Source of the DNA: Arcicella sp.
GTDB taxonomy: Bacteria; Bacteroidota; Bacteroidia; Cytophagales; Spirosomataceae
DNA length: 42,400 bases
Direction of reading: 5' to 3'
Assembly (NCBI GenBank): GCA_025356745.1
Contig: JANXRS010000417.1
Span: 1-42,400 of the forward strand
The first letter of the stretch is position 1. The number at the start of each line of letters is the position of its first letter. This document shows, one piece after another, positions 1 through 9,008 of the stretch. The notes beneath the pieces are model-generated. The model was not told the DNA's origin. It was given only the letters and a program-made list of their open reading frames with translations, and searched no databases. Both the position numbers and the translations under genes were made by a program.

Positions 1-181
1 ATTGTGTTGATGAAGAATCGTGTTCACTGCGGAATGTAATGGAACAGTGGAGAGATGCTAATTTGGCAGTTTTAGAGCAAAAAACGCTAATGGATTTGAT
101 TTGAATACGTTAAAAGAAATGTTCACTTTAGGTAAAGACCCTTTTGAATTAAATGTGCAAAGTTATGAAATAATTAAATGA
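1..181 (+). pseudogene. Frameshifted 3' end of an unidentified gene
   Basis: The open frame from base 3 runs to a TGA at 102-104 and ends in EQWRDANLAVLEQKTLMDLI. A different frame from 104 continues with convincing protein sequence (NTLKEMFTLGKDPF...YEIIK) to TGA at 179-181. The pentamer ATTTG occurs twice in tandem at 94-98 and 99-103. Taking out one copy joins the two frames as MDLNTLKEMF without a stop. I therefore read this as the C-terminus of a gene that starts left of the window and has a 5-bp duplication frameshift. It lies just upstream of susC on the same strand. I do not recognise the family. Alternatives are a sequencing error, or a gene that really ends at 104. Confidence 0.5.
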
Positions 182-230
182 TGGGTGTAATCCTTTATTT
201 TGATGCTTAATGAATTAAGTTTATTGAAAA

Positions 231-258
231 TTACTTTTAAAGTATTACTTTTAAAGTA
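231..258. repeat. Two tandem 14-bp near-palindromic units
   Basis: The 14-mer TTACTTTTAAAGTA occurs twice back to back (231-244 and 245-258). Each copy contains the odd palindrome TACTTT-T-AAAGTA. The pair sits about 130 bases upstream of the susC start. A repeated palindrome suits a tandem operator for a dimeric regulator, but AT-rich chance similarity is possible. No regulator gene is next to it. Confidence 0.5.
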
Positions 259-385
259 TTATTTTTTCTTAATTTTATTATAATTATTTAATTACCTGTT
301 CCGCTTGCAATGAAATTTTAATCATTAATTTGTTCTTATCAGCATACATTTTTAATCAATAATCAAATCTTTATTCTTTCACAAA

Positions 386-3300
386 ATGAAAAAAATTTAC
401 TCAATTCCCATTAGGAAGAGTTATTTCCTATTTTTCTTCCTCCTATTTTCGGCAACTGCTTTTTCACAGAAAAAAGTCACGGGCAAAATTACTGATGGTG
501 AAAATAATTCATCCATCCCAGGAGCAACAGTTCAAGTAAAAGGTACAAATAGAGGAGTAACTGCTAATACAGAAGGCTCTTATACTTTGGAAGTGCAAAA
601 TGATGCAGTATTGGTTTTCTCTTCGGTAGGGTATTCTCCTAAAGAGGTCTCAGTAGGAAGTCAATCAATTATTAACGTATTATTAGCTCCCGATGCTAAG
701 TCGCTTTCCGAGGTGGTGGTTACTGGCTACGGCACGCAACGCAAGAAAGACATCACAGGTGCGGTGACGGTTGTGAATGCAAAAGAACTTATGGCTTTGC
801 CAGCTGCCAGTGTAACACAAATGTTACAAGGACGTGCTGCTGGAGTTACGGTTGGAAACGACAATTCGCCGGGTGGCGGAACAATGGTTCGTATTCGTGG
901 TTTTGGGTCAATCAACAACAACAGCCCCTTATATGTGATTGATGGCGTGCCTACGCAGGGAACGCTCAATCAAATAAATCCCAATGATATTGAATCAATG
1001 CAGGTTTTGAAAGATGCTTCTGCTGCTTCAATTTACGGAGCAAGAGCAGCTAACGGTGTCGTGATTATTACCACAAAAAGAGGCGGAACTGGCGAAGCAA
1101 AAATCACTTTTGATGCTTACACAGGAACGCAACAAGTAGGAAAAACTTTAGATTTGTTGAATACCAAAGAATTAGGACAGTTTTATTATGAATCTGAAAT
1201 TGGAGCGGGCAAAACGCCAGGTACATCTCCTTCAGCACAATACAGATTTTCTCCGACGGGTGAGCAAACAGTTTCGGATTATATTTATCCCAATGTTTAT
1301 GGCTCACTTCCTGCCAATTATACTTATACAAACGATATTACTGACCCAAAATTGGGAGTAACAGCCTTCAATATCACCAAATCGAACAAAGAAGGAACTA
1401 ACTGGCAAAACGAAATTTTCGGTCCTGCCAAAATCTCAAACTTTCAATTAGGAGCAACTGGTGGCACAAAGACAGGAAAATATGCCATTTCAGGAAGTTA
1501 CTTTAATCAAGAAGGTATCTTGAGATATACTGGCTACAAGCGTTATTCAGTTCGTGCCAATACTGAATTTACAAAAGGCAAATTGACTTTTGGGGAAAAT
1601 TTTACAGTTTCTTATGATGAAAGAATTGGTGTTCCCAATGGAAATAATAATGAAAGTAACCCCATTATGTTTGCTATCAGAATCCAGCCAATTATTCCTG
1701 TTTTTGATATTACGGGTGGTCCTTCTGGTTTAGGTGGTACAAATACGTCTAATTTAAATGGTTTTGCGGGAAGTAGAGGTTCAAACCTTGGCAATGCCCC
1801 AAATCCTTTAGCAAGACAATGGCGTGAAAAAGATAATGTAACTTATGGAACACATATTTTTGGAAATGTCTTCGCTGAATTGGCAATTATTCCTGACTTA
1901 AAATTCAGAACAAGCCTTGGAATAGAATATAATAACTATAATCTTTCAGCATACTTCAACCGTGATATTGAAGCGGCTGAACCCCGAAATTCTAATAGTT
2001 TAACGGTGTCTAATAGCTACGATAAAGCTATTACGTGGTATAATACCTTAAATTATGGCAAAAAAATTGGCGACCATAGTTTCAACTTCTTGGTTGGTAC
2101 AGAATCTGTTTATACCTATTCTTTTGGCTTCAATGCAGCAAGAAGTAACTTCGCTTTTGATGATTTAACTTATCGTTTCTTAAATCTTGGGGCGGCAGCA
2201 GGTTTATCAAATGCAGGAGCTGGACCTACAATTAGTGCTTTGTTCTCGCAATTCGGGAAAGTGAATTACTCTTTTAAAGACTTCCTTTTGGCTGATTTTA
2301 CTTTGAGACGTGACCGCTCTTCGAGAGTTAATGGCATTGGTGTTTTCCCTGCCTTTTCACTCGGTTTCAGAATGACGGAATTAGAATTCATGAAGAAATT
2401 AACGTTTGTTGAAGACATGAAACTTAGAATTGGTTGGGGTAAAACGGGGAATCAGTTAATTCCAAACGTTTATAATGCCTATACTTTGTATTCACCAGAC
2501 CCACTCAATAATGCTTATGATATTACAGGTTCGGGAAATTCAATTGTGAACGGTTTTGACTTGACGCAATTTGGAAATGCAAATGGAAGATGGGAAACCA
2601 ATACGTCAACCAATATTGGTCTTGATTTAACGATGTTGAAAAGTAAATTAGAAGTTATTTTTGACGTTTACGACCGCACAACTTCGGATATGCTCACGCA
2701 AGTACCAATTCCAAGAACTGCGGGAACGGGTTCAATTCCTTACGTAAATATCGGAGAAGTAAATAACAAAGGGCTTGATTTGAACATTACTTTTAGAGAT
2801 AAAATTGGCGATTTTAGATACACTATCGGAGGTATGTTTAGTACCTATAAAAATAGAGTTATTAAACTGAATAACGACCCTAACGCAACCATTTTTGGTT
2901 TCTCAACTCGTCTTCCAGCTATCTCAGTTACTAAGGCGGGTTTACCGATTGGGAGTTTTTACGGATACATTGTTGATGGTGTAATTAAAGATGATGCAGA
3001 AGCGGCGACCGCTCCGAAATTTGGTAACTACACACGTGCAGGGGTTTTTAAATTCAGAGATGTCAATGGCGATGGTGTAATAACCGCCGCTGATAAAACA
3101 ATTATCGGTAGTCCTCATCCTGATTTTACTTACGGATTCAATATCAATCTTGGCTATAAAGCCTTTGATTTAGCCGTATTTATTCAAGGTTCACAGGGAA
3201 ATCAGATTTTCAATTATTTGAAATATTGGACAGATTTTAATACATTTCAAGGCAACCGTTCAAAAGATATGTTGTATAATTCTTGGAAGAAACAAGGAGA

Positions 3301-3631
3301 CGATGCACTATTACCACGTTTGAATTCACAGGACGGAACGAGTCAGCAAATTTCAAGTTATTTTGTGGAAGATGGCTCTTACACTCGAATCAAAAACATT
3401 CAATTAACTTATACAATTCCCAAGTCAATTTTGTCAAGAATCAAGTTAAGCTCGGCTCAAATTTATATTCAGGGACAAAATCTTTTCACTTTTACGAAGT
3501 ATAAAGGCTTAGACCCAGACATTAATTTGAGATCATCTGGAGCTGACAATCAGGATATTCACATGGGTATAGACGAAGGAGCTTTCCCAGTAGCAAAATC
3601 TTATAATGTAGGTCTTAGATTAGGTTTTTAA
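386..3631 (+). CDS. SusC/RagA-type TonB-linked outer membrane transporter
   Basis: The 1081-residue protein starts with a signal peptide (hydrophobic stretch about 13-27, ending FSQ). A carboxypeptidase-D-like regulatory domain follows (about 30-105; VTGKITD, IPGATV). Next is the TonB-receptor plug with the SusC signatures YVIDGVP and DASAASIYGARAANGVVIITT, then a long beta-barrel ending in an aromatic residue (RLGF). The length is normal for SusC. Such proteins import oligosaccharides, peptides or other large nutrients across the outer membrane, driven by TonB, with the lid supplied by the SusD partner. The SusD gene follows after 24 bases. The substrate cannot be told: no glycoside hydrolase, protease or ECF sigma/anti-sigma gene is directly attached, though the broken gene at the left edge may have belonged to the same locus. 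Confidence 0.96.
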   Translation: MKKIYSIPIRKSYFLFFFLLFSATAFSQKKVTGKITDGENNSSIPGATVQVKGTNRGVTANTEGSYTLEVQNDAVLVFSSVGYSPKEVSVGSQSIINVLLAPDAKSLSEVVVTGYGTQRKKDITGAVTVVNAKELMALPAASVTQMLQGRAAGVTVGNDNSPGGGTMVRIRGFGSINNNSPLYVIDGVPTQGTLNQINPNDIESMQVLKDASAASIYGARAANGVVIITTKRGGTGEAKITFDAYTGTQQVGKTLDLLNTKELGQFYYESEIGAGKTPGTSPSAQYRFSPTGEQTVSDYIYPNVYGSLPANYTYTNDITDPKLGVTAFNITKSNKEGTNWQNEIFGPAKISNFQLGATGGTKTGKYAISGSYFNQEGILRYTGYKRYSVRANTEFTKGKLTFGENFTVSYDERIGVPNGNNNESNPIMFAIRIQPIIPVFDITGGPSGLGGTNTSNLNGFAGSRGSNLGNAPNPLARQWREKDNVTYGTHIFGNVFAELAIIPDLKFRTSLGIEYNNYNLSAYFNRDIEAAEPRNSNSLTVSNSYDKAITWYNTLNYGKKIGDHSFNFLVGTESVYTYSFGFNAARSNFAFDDLTYRFLNLGAAAGLSNAGAGPTISALFSQFGKVNYSFKDFLLADFTLRRDRSSRVNGIGVFPAFSLGFRMTELEFMKKLTFVEDMKLRIGWGKTGNQLIPNVYNAYTLYSPDPLNNAYDITGSGNSIVNGFDLTQFGNANGRWETNTSTNIGLDLTMLKSKLEVIFDVYDRTTSDMLTQVPIPRTAGTGSIPYVNIGEVNNKGLDLNITFRDKIGDFRYTIGGMFSTYKNRVIKLNNDPNATIFGFSTRLPAISVTKAGLPIGSFYGYIVDGVIKDDAEAATAPKFGNYTRAGVFKFRDVNGDGVITAADKTIIGSPHPDFTYGFNINLGYKAFDLAVFIQGSQGNQIFNYLKYWTDFNTFQGNRSKDMLYNSWKKQGDDALLPRLNSQDGTSQQISSYFVEDGSYTRIKNIQLTYTIPKSILSRIKLSSAQIYIQGQNLFTFTKYKGLDPDINLRSSGADNQDIHMGIDEGAFPVAKSYNVGLRLGF

Positions 3632-3655
3632 CTCATCAATATAACATTTAATAAA

Positions 3656-5419
3656 ATGAAAAAACTATTTATCATAGCACTCATCGGAATAACATTTTCT
3701 TGTTCCGAATCATTTTTCGACATACAGCCGCAGGGTGCTGCATCGTTGACTTCGTTGAGCAATAAAAATGGCGTAAATGCCCTCCTAATTGGTGCATATT
3801 CATTAATGGATGGTGTTGGAGCGGGTAATACTGGTCGTCAATCAACCATTTCAAACTACGTTTTTGGAGGAATTACCAGTGGTGATGCCGTGAAAGGAAC
3901 CGATATCGGAGACCAACCAGAACAAGAGTACATTGAGCAATATAATTGGTTATCGGATAATACTTATTTTTTGGGCAAATGGCAACATTCCTACGATGGT
4001 GTAGCTCGTGCAAACGAAGCAATTCTATTATCTCAAAATCCTGATGTAAAGGATATGACCGATGCCGAAAAAATTCAAGTTGTGGCTGAGGCAAGGTTTT
4101 TGAGAGGACATTTCCATTTTGAAGCCAAGAAAATGTGGAATATGGTACCTTATATTGATGAGAAAACCTACGTAGCGGCTGACCCAAATTCAACAAAAAT
4201 TCCGAATGATAAAGACATCTGGGCGAATATTGAGGCAGATTTTACCTTCGCCGCTGCTAACCTTCCAGCCGTGCAATCTCAGAAAGGAAGAGCATCCCAA
4301 TGGGCGGCAAAAACGTATTTAGCAAAAACGCTTATCTTCCAAAAGAAATATGCAGCAGCCAAGGCTTTGTTAGAAGATGTTTATAAAAATTCGGGTAAAA
4401 AATTGGTATCGAATTACCACGAAAACTACAGAAACATTTCGAATAATAATTCAGAATCAATTTTTGAAGTAGAATTTTCTGTAAACGACGGTACAAATGG
4501 AAATAATGGAAATGCAGGTGATAACTTGAATTATCCGTACTCTGCAAATGCTCCAGGTAGAGGCTGTTGTGGATTTTATTTACCTTCGCAAAATCTGGTA
4601 AATTCATTTAAAACGGATACTGATGGTTTGCCTTTAATTGGAAGCTCTGAAGATGGAACGGCTGATACTTATAATCAAGTGGATTTGCCAAACGACCAAG
4701 GTTTGAAGTCAGACCAAGCATTTACGCTTATGAAAACCGTTCCCGTTGATCCACGTTTAGATTGGACAGTTGGGCGTAGAGGCGTAAATTTCTTAGATTG
4801 GGGACCAATGCCGGGCTATAATTGGATAAGAAATCAAAATTATTCAGGACCTTATGTAGGGAAAAAATGGATGTATTACTTAGCAGATGAAGGTAGCTCA
4901 ACCCATTCAACTTCCAAGAGAAATACTAACAACAATTATCGTTTATTGAAATTATCGTCTGTAATTCTCTGGTTAGCAGAATGTGAAGCTGAATTAGGTA
5001 ATTTACAAGCTGCTGAGGGTTATATTAATCAGATTCGTAGTCGAGCCAAAAATGGTTCTGTTCAAGATGCAACGGTAAATTATGTCGTTAATCCTTATCC
5101 AACAGGCACATTTACTGCTAAAGGATTAAATTATGCCCGCAATGCTATTCGCATGGAAAACCGTTTAGAGTTTGCGATGGAAGGACATCGTTTCTTCGAT
5201 TTAGTACGTTGGGGAATTGCCGAAAAATACTTGAATAAATACGTCAAAGAAGAATCAATTGATGGCAAAGATTTGTCAGGCAGAGCTTATAATAAACGAG
5301 GATATTTAGTTGGAAAAACGTTTACTTCCAAAAATAGCTATTTCCCATTGCCAAATGATGAGATTTTAAATAGCCAAAAAGATGGAAAAGCAACCTTAAC
5401 CCAGAACCCTGGATATTAA
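3656..5419 (+). CDS. SusD/RagB-type nutrient-binding outer membrane lipoprotein
   Basis: The 587-residue protein has a lipoprotein signal with the probable acylated Cys16 (GITFSC). A SusD fold follows: the N-terminal part has FDIQPQGA and helical TPR-like segments (EARFLRGHFHFEAKKMW), and the C-terminal SusD signature is NRLEFAMEGHRFFDLVRWG. It binds the substrate at the cell surface and caps the SusC barrel. It is co-directional with the SusC gene 24 bases upstream, and a strong hairpin terminator follows at 5435, so the two form a bicistronic unit. A CC pair (GRGCCGFY) in the middle is unusual and may form a disulfide or bind a ligand; that is only a guess. Confidence 0.95.
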   Translation: MKKLFIIALIGITFSCSESFFDIQPQGAASLTSLSNKNGVNALLIGAYSLMDGVGAGNTGRQSTISNYVFGGITSGDAVKGTDIGDQPEQEYIEQYNWLSDNTYFLGKWQHSYDGVARANEAILLSQNPDVKDMTDAEKIQVVAEARFLRGHFHFEAKKMWNMVPYIDEKTYVAADPNSTKIPNDKDIWANIEADFTFAAANLPAVQSQKGRASQWAAKTYLAKTLIFQKKYAAAKALLEDVYKNSGKKLVSNYHENYRNISNNNSESIFEVEFSVNDGTNGNNGNAGDNLNYPYSANAPGRGCCGFYLPSQNLVNSFKTDTDGLPLIGSSEDGTADTYNQVDLPNDQGLKSDQAFTLMKTVPVDPRLDWTVGRRGVNFLDWGPMPGYNWIRNQNYSGPYVGKKWMYYLADEGSSTHSTSKRNTNNNYRLLKLSSVILWLAECEAELGNLQAAEGYINQIRSRAKNGSVQDATVNYVVNPYPTGTFTAKGLNYARNAIRMENRLEFAMEGHRFFDLVRWGIAEKYLNKYVKEESIDGKDLSGRAYNKRGYLVGKTFTSKNSYFPLPNDEILNSQKDGKATLTQNPGY

Positions 5420-5434
5420 TTTTATTAAAATTTT

Positions 5435-5470
5435 AAAAGAGCGTCAAGAGATTTCCTTGACGCTCTTTTT
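5435..5470 (+). terminator. Intrinsic terminator after the susCD pair
   Basis: Perfect inverted repeat AAAAGAGCGTCAAG (5435-5448) and its complement (5456-5469) with a 7-base loop, followed by a T run. It lies 15 bases after the SusD stop. The rest of the gap to 5692 is AT-rich and shows nothing else I can support. Confidence 0.9.
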
Positions 5471-5692
5471 GGTTTATATCAGCGATAATCTTCTAACATA
5501 CTAACCTCTTTTCTGATTCGTTTAAATATCGAAAGTAGACATCAAAATTCTTTACAAAAGAATTATTTATAAACCTTTAAAATTCAGAACATTAACTTCT
5601 TTTCAATGTTTTCTTTCTAAATCCACGCAACCTTTCATTAAAAATCAAGTATATATAATCAAATTCTTATCATACTAAATCCTTCAATCAGA

Positions 5693-6148
5693 ATGAACAC
5701 AGAAAATCAAGCAGAAAAATTTAATCGCTTCGAATTCCTTAAAAAAATGGGATTATCAGGAGCAAGTCTAATGGCTGTTTATTGTGGCGTAACGATGTCG
5801 TCTTGTAAAAATGAAGAAAATACTGCTCCCGCCGCCTCGACAGGTAAAACCGTAACTTTTGACATGGGTACGGCAACTTACACAAAGTTATTAACCAAAG
5901 GCGGGTTCTTTGTTGATAACACAAACAACATCGTTGTTGCCAATACCAGCGATAATGGATATGTAGCTGTAACGCTTGTATGCACGCACCAAGGCAACAA
6001 AAATATCATTTATTCAACTAATAAATTTGCTTGCACTGTTCATGGAGCTACCTACGATAATACAGGTAAAAATCTCTCTGTTGCGCCAAGTCCTTTGAAA
6101 ACGTACAAAGTTTCTCAGGCAGGAAATGTTTTGACGGTAACTTTATAA
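5693..6148 (+). CDS. Rieske [2Fe-2S] protein, membrane-anchored or lipoprotein
   Basis: This 151-residue protein carries both Rieske cluster-binding boxes: Cys97-Thr-His99-Gln-Gly and Cys114-Thr-Val-His117-Gly. These ligate one [2Fe-2S] cluster through two Cys and two His. The N-terminus has a Tat-like stretch (RFEFLKKMGLSGASLM), but the second Arg of the twin-arginine pair is missing. A cysteine at residue 38 (MSSC) could be a lipidation site. Rieske proteins pass electrons from quinols to cytochromes or feed oxygenases, and a secreted one of this size fits an electron carrier. It is followed by a DUF5777-type barrel gene (78 bases) and a yceI gene, all rightward, so a shared envelope redox role is likely. 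No cytochrome b or c gene is near, so it is not a standard bc1 subunit. Confidence 0.9.
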   Translation: MNTENQAEKFNRFEFLKKMGLSGASLMAVYCGVTMSSCKNEENTAPAASTGKTVTFDMGTATYTKLLTKGGFFVDNTNNIVVANTSDNGYVAVTLVCTHQGNKNIIYSTNKFACTVHGATYDNTGKNLSVAPSPLKTYKVSQAGNVLTVTL

Positions 6149-6152
6149 AGTA

Positions 6153-6189
6153 TTCACAGGAATCTTCTTTTGTAAAAGGTTTCTGTGAA
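6153..6189 (+). other. Intergenic hairpin between the Rieske and barrel genes
   Basis: Inverted repeat TTCACAGGAA (6153-6162) / TTTCTGTGAA (6180-6189), with one G-U pair. It starts five bases after the Rieske stop and is followed by A rather than T residues. It may be an RNA stabiliser or processing site rather than a terminator. Confidence 0.5.
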
Positions 6190-6226
6190 AAAGCTAACAC
6201 ACATTACAAATTAATTAAACGTGATT

Positions 6227-7135
6227 ATGAAAAAACTTCTCATTATAGTTTTATGTTCGTTATCTACTGCCATTTTTGCACAAGATGATTTGATGAAAAT
6301 GCTGGATAATGAAACCAAAAATCAAACTGAATATGTGTCAGCAACTTTTAAGAGTACAAGACTAATAAACGGTCAAACCATTGAAACAGTCGGTAAAAAC
6401 CAATTAAATTTCTGGATTTCTCACCGTTTCGGAGCCTTAAATACTGGATTTATTGAAAATTTTTTCGGATTAGACGAAGCCAGAATCCGTTTGGGTCTTG
6501 AATACGGAATTAGTAGCCAACTTACCGTGGGAATCGGCAGAAGTTCGCAAGAGAAAATGTATGATTTTTATGCAAAATATAAATTGCTACGTCAGTCGAA
6601 CACAATGCCAGTAACCATGACTTTATACGGAAGTAATGCCATAAGTACTGTTGCAACGGGTTCGGTTTTAGAATCTGGTACGGTGATGAAATACAATGAT
6701 AATTTAGAAAGAATGACTTACACAGGGCAAGTTTTAATAGCAAGAAAATTTAGTGAAAGAATATCCCTGCAATTAATGCCCACATTCCTTCATTTCAACA
6801 AATCTGAAACAAGTGATACACCAAATAATATGATAGCTTTGGGCGTTGGTGGAAGAGTAAAATTGACTAAAAGATTGAGTATAACTGGGGAATATTACTA
6901 CGCAGATTTCAATCGTCCAGCTTCCAGTAATTACTATAATTCTTTAGCGGTTGGCTTTGATATTGAAACGGGCGGTCACGTTTTCCAACTACATTTCACC
7001 AATTCAAGAGGGATGATTGAACGTCAATTCATCGCCCAAACCACTAAACAATGGAGTGATGGCGGAATTTTTTACGGCTTCAATATTGCAAGGAGTTTCA
7101 GTTTGAATAAAAAAGCCAAGGAATTACATAAATAA
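6227..7135 (+). CDS. DUF5777-type beta-barrel outer membrane protein
   Basis: The chosen ATG at 6227 gives about 302 residues and a clean signal peptide (MKKLLIIVLCSLSTAIFAQ); a GTG two codons earlier is less likely. The mature part is made of alternating amphipathic strands with aromatic girdles (LNFWISHRFGALNTGF, TGEYYYADFNRP), typical of a small outer-membrane barrel. It resembles the Bacteroidota family DUF5777, recalled from memory and not searched. The function is unknown. Members are often found, as here, beside a Rieske protein and a YceI protein, so a part in an envelope electron-transfer or lipid/quinone system is a reasonable inference. The yceI gene follows after 63 bases. Confidence 0.8.
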   Translation: MKKLLIIVLCSLSTAIFAQDDLMKMLDNETKNQTEYVSATFKSTRLINGQTIETVGKNQLNFWISHRFGALNTGFIENFFGLDEARIRLGLEYGISSQLTVGIGRSSQEKMYDFYAKYKLLRQSNTMPVTMTLYGSNAISTVATGSVLESGTVMKYNDNLERMTYTGQVLIARKFSERISLQLMPTFLHFNKSETSDTPNNMIALGVGGRVKLTKRLSITGEYYYADFNRPASSNYYNSLAVGFDIETGGHVFQLHFTNSRGMIERQFIAQTTKQWSDGGIFYGFNIARSFSLNKKAKELHK

Positions 7136-7198
7136 AAAAGAAGGGAATAGTTTTTAGTGGTTCAAATATCCACGCTTAAAAGAGAAAATAAGACTGAC

Positions 7199-7756
7199 AT
7201 GAAAAATACGATTAAACTTAACCTAATAATATTCGGTTTTTTAATATCAATCAACTCGTTTGGACAGCTCTACGCTACTCAAAACGGTGAAATAAATTTT
7301 TTCTCAGAAACGCCCGTTGAAAACATTTCAGCAATTAATAAATCCGTCGGAGCAATCCTCAATACAGCTACCAATGAAATGGCAGTAAGTATGAAAATGA
7401 CTGCCTTTAATTTTCCCAATAAATTGATGCAAGAACATTTCAATGAGAATTACATGGAATCAGAGAAATTTCCAACGGGTACTTTCAAAGGTAAAATTAT
7501 AGAAGTAATTGATTATCTCAAAAATGGAACTTATGATGTAACCGCCAAAGGACAACTGACCCTTCATGGAGTAACTCAAACTCGGGATTTGAAGGGAAAA
7601 TTAACCATAGAAAATCAGAAAATTAATTTGGTTTGTAACTTTGATATAAAATTAGTTGATTATAAAATTGACGTACCGAAATTAGTTTTTGCAAAAATTG
7701 CGGAGGTTATCTCTGTAAAGACAAAATATGCTTTTACGCCTTACTTAAAGAAATAA
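7199..7756 (+). CDS. YceI family periplasmic lipid-binding protein
   Basis: Starting at the ATG at 7199 gives 185 residues with a good signal peptide (MKNTIKLNLIIFGFLISINS). An upstream GTG at 7157 would put a polar extension before it and is rejected. YceI features are the strand around FFSETPVENISA, the FPTGTFKGKI segment and the family motif GQLTLHGVTQ. YceI proteins form a lipocalin-like barrel that binds long isoprenoid or amide lipids; a structurally studied homologue binds polyisoprenoid. In this gene group it may carry a quinone-like lipid linked to the Rieske protein. It is the third and last gene of the cassette, with a hairpin terminator just behind it. Confidence 0.9.
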   Translation: MKNTIKLNLIIFGFLISINSFGQLYATQNGEINFFSETPVENISAINKSVGAILNTATNEMAVSMKMTAFNFPNKLMQEHFNENYMESEKFPTGTFKGKIIEVIDYLKNGTYDVTAKGQLTLHGVTQTRDLKGKLTIENQKINLVCNFDIKLVDYKIDVPKLVFAKIAEVISVKTKYAFTPYLKK

Positions 7757-7771
7757 GTAAAATTATCATTT

Positions 7772-7813
7772 AAATAGAGAGCCACAACTATATACAGTCG
7801 TAGCTCTCTATTT
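7772..7813 (+). terminator. Hairpin terminator after yceI
   Basis: Inverted repeat AAATAGAGAGC (7772-7782) / GCTCTCTATTT (7803-7813). Inner pairing of ACAACT with AGTCGT has one mismatch and lengthens the stem. The T run is short, so termination may be partial. It lies 15 bases after the yceI stop. Confidence 0.7.
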
Positions 7814-8131
7814 GAATGACAATTCTCGATTTTTCAAACCCTTATTTAGAATAAAAAATAAGCTTCGTCTATTTTATATTAATGATTTGTACAATAACCC
7901 TATCAGTATATGATATATTTAACTTTCTCAAGTTCATTTCATAATCTTTAATAAAAAACATTTTTTTTCATGTTAATATTGATATTTAAAGAATTATTTT
8001 TATTTTTACAGTACAAACCCATAAAATATTCAACCACTTCGGCGCAACATTTGTTTTTGACTAATTGAAAGTGAAATTATACCACAATCTCTTAAAACTA
8101 ACAGACGGTTTTGACCGCTATCGAAATCAGT
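7814..8131. other. AT-rich gap before the small ORF; nothing firm
   Basis: About 320 bases of very AT-rich DNA. I find no good TAnnTTTG box, RNA gene or repeat. It may hold the promoter of the small ORF at 8132. Confidence 0.4.
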
Positions 8132-8317
8132 ATGAGAAAATTAAATCAATTCATGGTTCTTCAATGGCTAATTTTTTTCCCCTTAATCCTTCCTTTGAGC
8201 ATTGCTTCAGGAGCGTTACGAGGAATTAAGCACGCTTTTTTAGGATTAGTTGGTCAAATAAGAAATGACATTATGTTGCCTCTTATTCATGAAGATAATC
8301 AAGATTTTTTTGCTTGA
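8132..8317 (+). CDS. Possible small membrane protein, 61 residues
   Basis: Starting at the ATG at 8132 the protein has one strong hydrophobic stretch (LQWLIFFPLILPLSIASGAL) near the N-terminus, then a short mixed tail ending HEDNQDFFA. It may be a single-pass inner-membrane peptide. The last 35 bases overlap, on the opposite strand, the 3' end of the pseudouridine synthase gene, so the two genes converge and overlap. A TTG seven codons upstream is an alternative start. No family is recognised. The hydrophobic profile is more gene-like than a random AT-rich frame, but there is no firm ribosome-binding site or promoter. Confidence 0.4.
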   Translation: MRKLNQFMVLQWLIFFPLILPLSIASGALRGIKHAFLGLVGQIRNDIMLPLIHEDNQDFFA

Positions 8318-9008
8318 AATCATCAGGATCAAGTTCTAAGAACTCTTCCCAAAATGCATTAGGTGGTACGGCCGCTTTACAGATTATCGGTTCTTTCTTT
8401 ACAGGATGAATAAAATAAAGTCGTCTTGCATGAAGATTTATACTGGCATCTGCATTTGGCTTATCATAACCGTACTTCAAATCGCCACGGATTATACAAC
8501 CCATAGTGGCAAGCTGAACACGAATTTGATGTGGTCTGCCAGTCAAGGGCTCAACTTCTAATAAGTAGTGCTTATTGACTTCCCCCAAAACCTTATAATT
8601 CAACTCTGCTTTCTGAGCACCCTTCACTTCTTCGTCGTGGGCAGTCGTCACATTTTTTGATTCATCCTTGGTTAACCAATGCGTTAATTTCCCTTTAGGC
8701 TCTTTTGGCTTACGTTTTACGATAGCCCAATACGTTTTTTGAACTTCTCTTTTACGGAAAAGCTCCATCATTCTTTCCAAACCTTTTGAAGTTCTCGCAA
8801 AAATCACCAAACCACTCACGGGTCTATCTAAACGATGAACGGGATGAAGAAAAACATCACCAGGTTTGTTATATTCCTTTTTAATATAATCCTTTACAGC
8901 ATCCGTCAATGTACGGTCTCCCGTAGAATCTCCTTGAACCAGAATGCCCGCTCTTTTATTGACAACAATTATATGGTTGTCTTCATATACTACATGGAAA
9001 TCTTTCAT
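8283..9008 (-). CDS. RluA-family RNA pseudouridine synthase
   Basis: This 241-residue protein isomerises uridine to pseudouridine in rRNA or tRNA. The catalytic motif HRLDRPVSGL contains the essential Asp. The second family motif GRPHQIRVQLA, and the start DFHVVYEDNHIIVVNK, match the RluA catalytic domain. There is no N-terminal S4 RNA-binding domain, so it belongs to the short single-domain type, and the target base cannot be read from sequence. The start codon directly abuts the panB stop (9009), so the two are almost certainly co-transcribed and translationally coupled, although their functions are unrelated. Confidence 0.93.
   Translation of the reverse strand: MKDFHVVYEDNHIIVVNKRAGILVQGDSTGDRTLTDAVKDYIKKEYNKPGDVFLHPVHRLDRPVSGLVIFARTSKGLERMMELFRKREVQKTYWAIVKRKPKEPKGKLTHWLTKDESKNVTTAHDEEVKGAQKAELNYKVLGEVNKHYLLEVEPLTGRPHQIRVQLATMGCIIRGDLKYGYDKPNADASINLHARRLYFIHPVKKEPIICKAAVPPNAFWEEFLELDPDDFKQKNLDYLHE

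Noticed and set aside
4332-4607. Leftward frame opposite susD
   Set aside because: Antisense shadow of the SusD gene, with no independent features.
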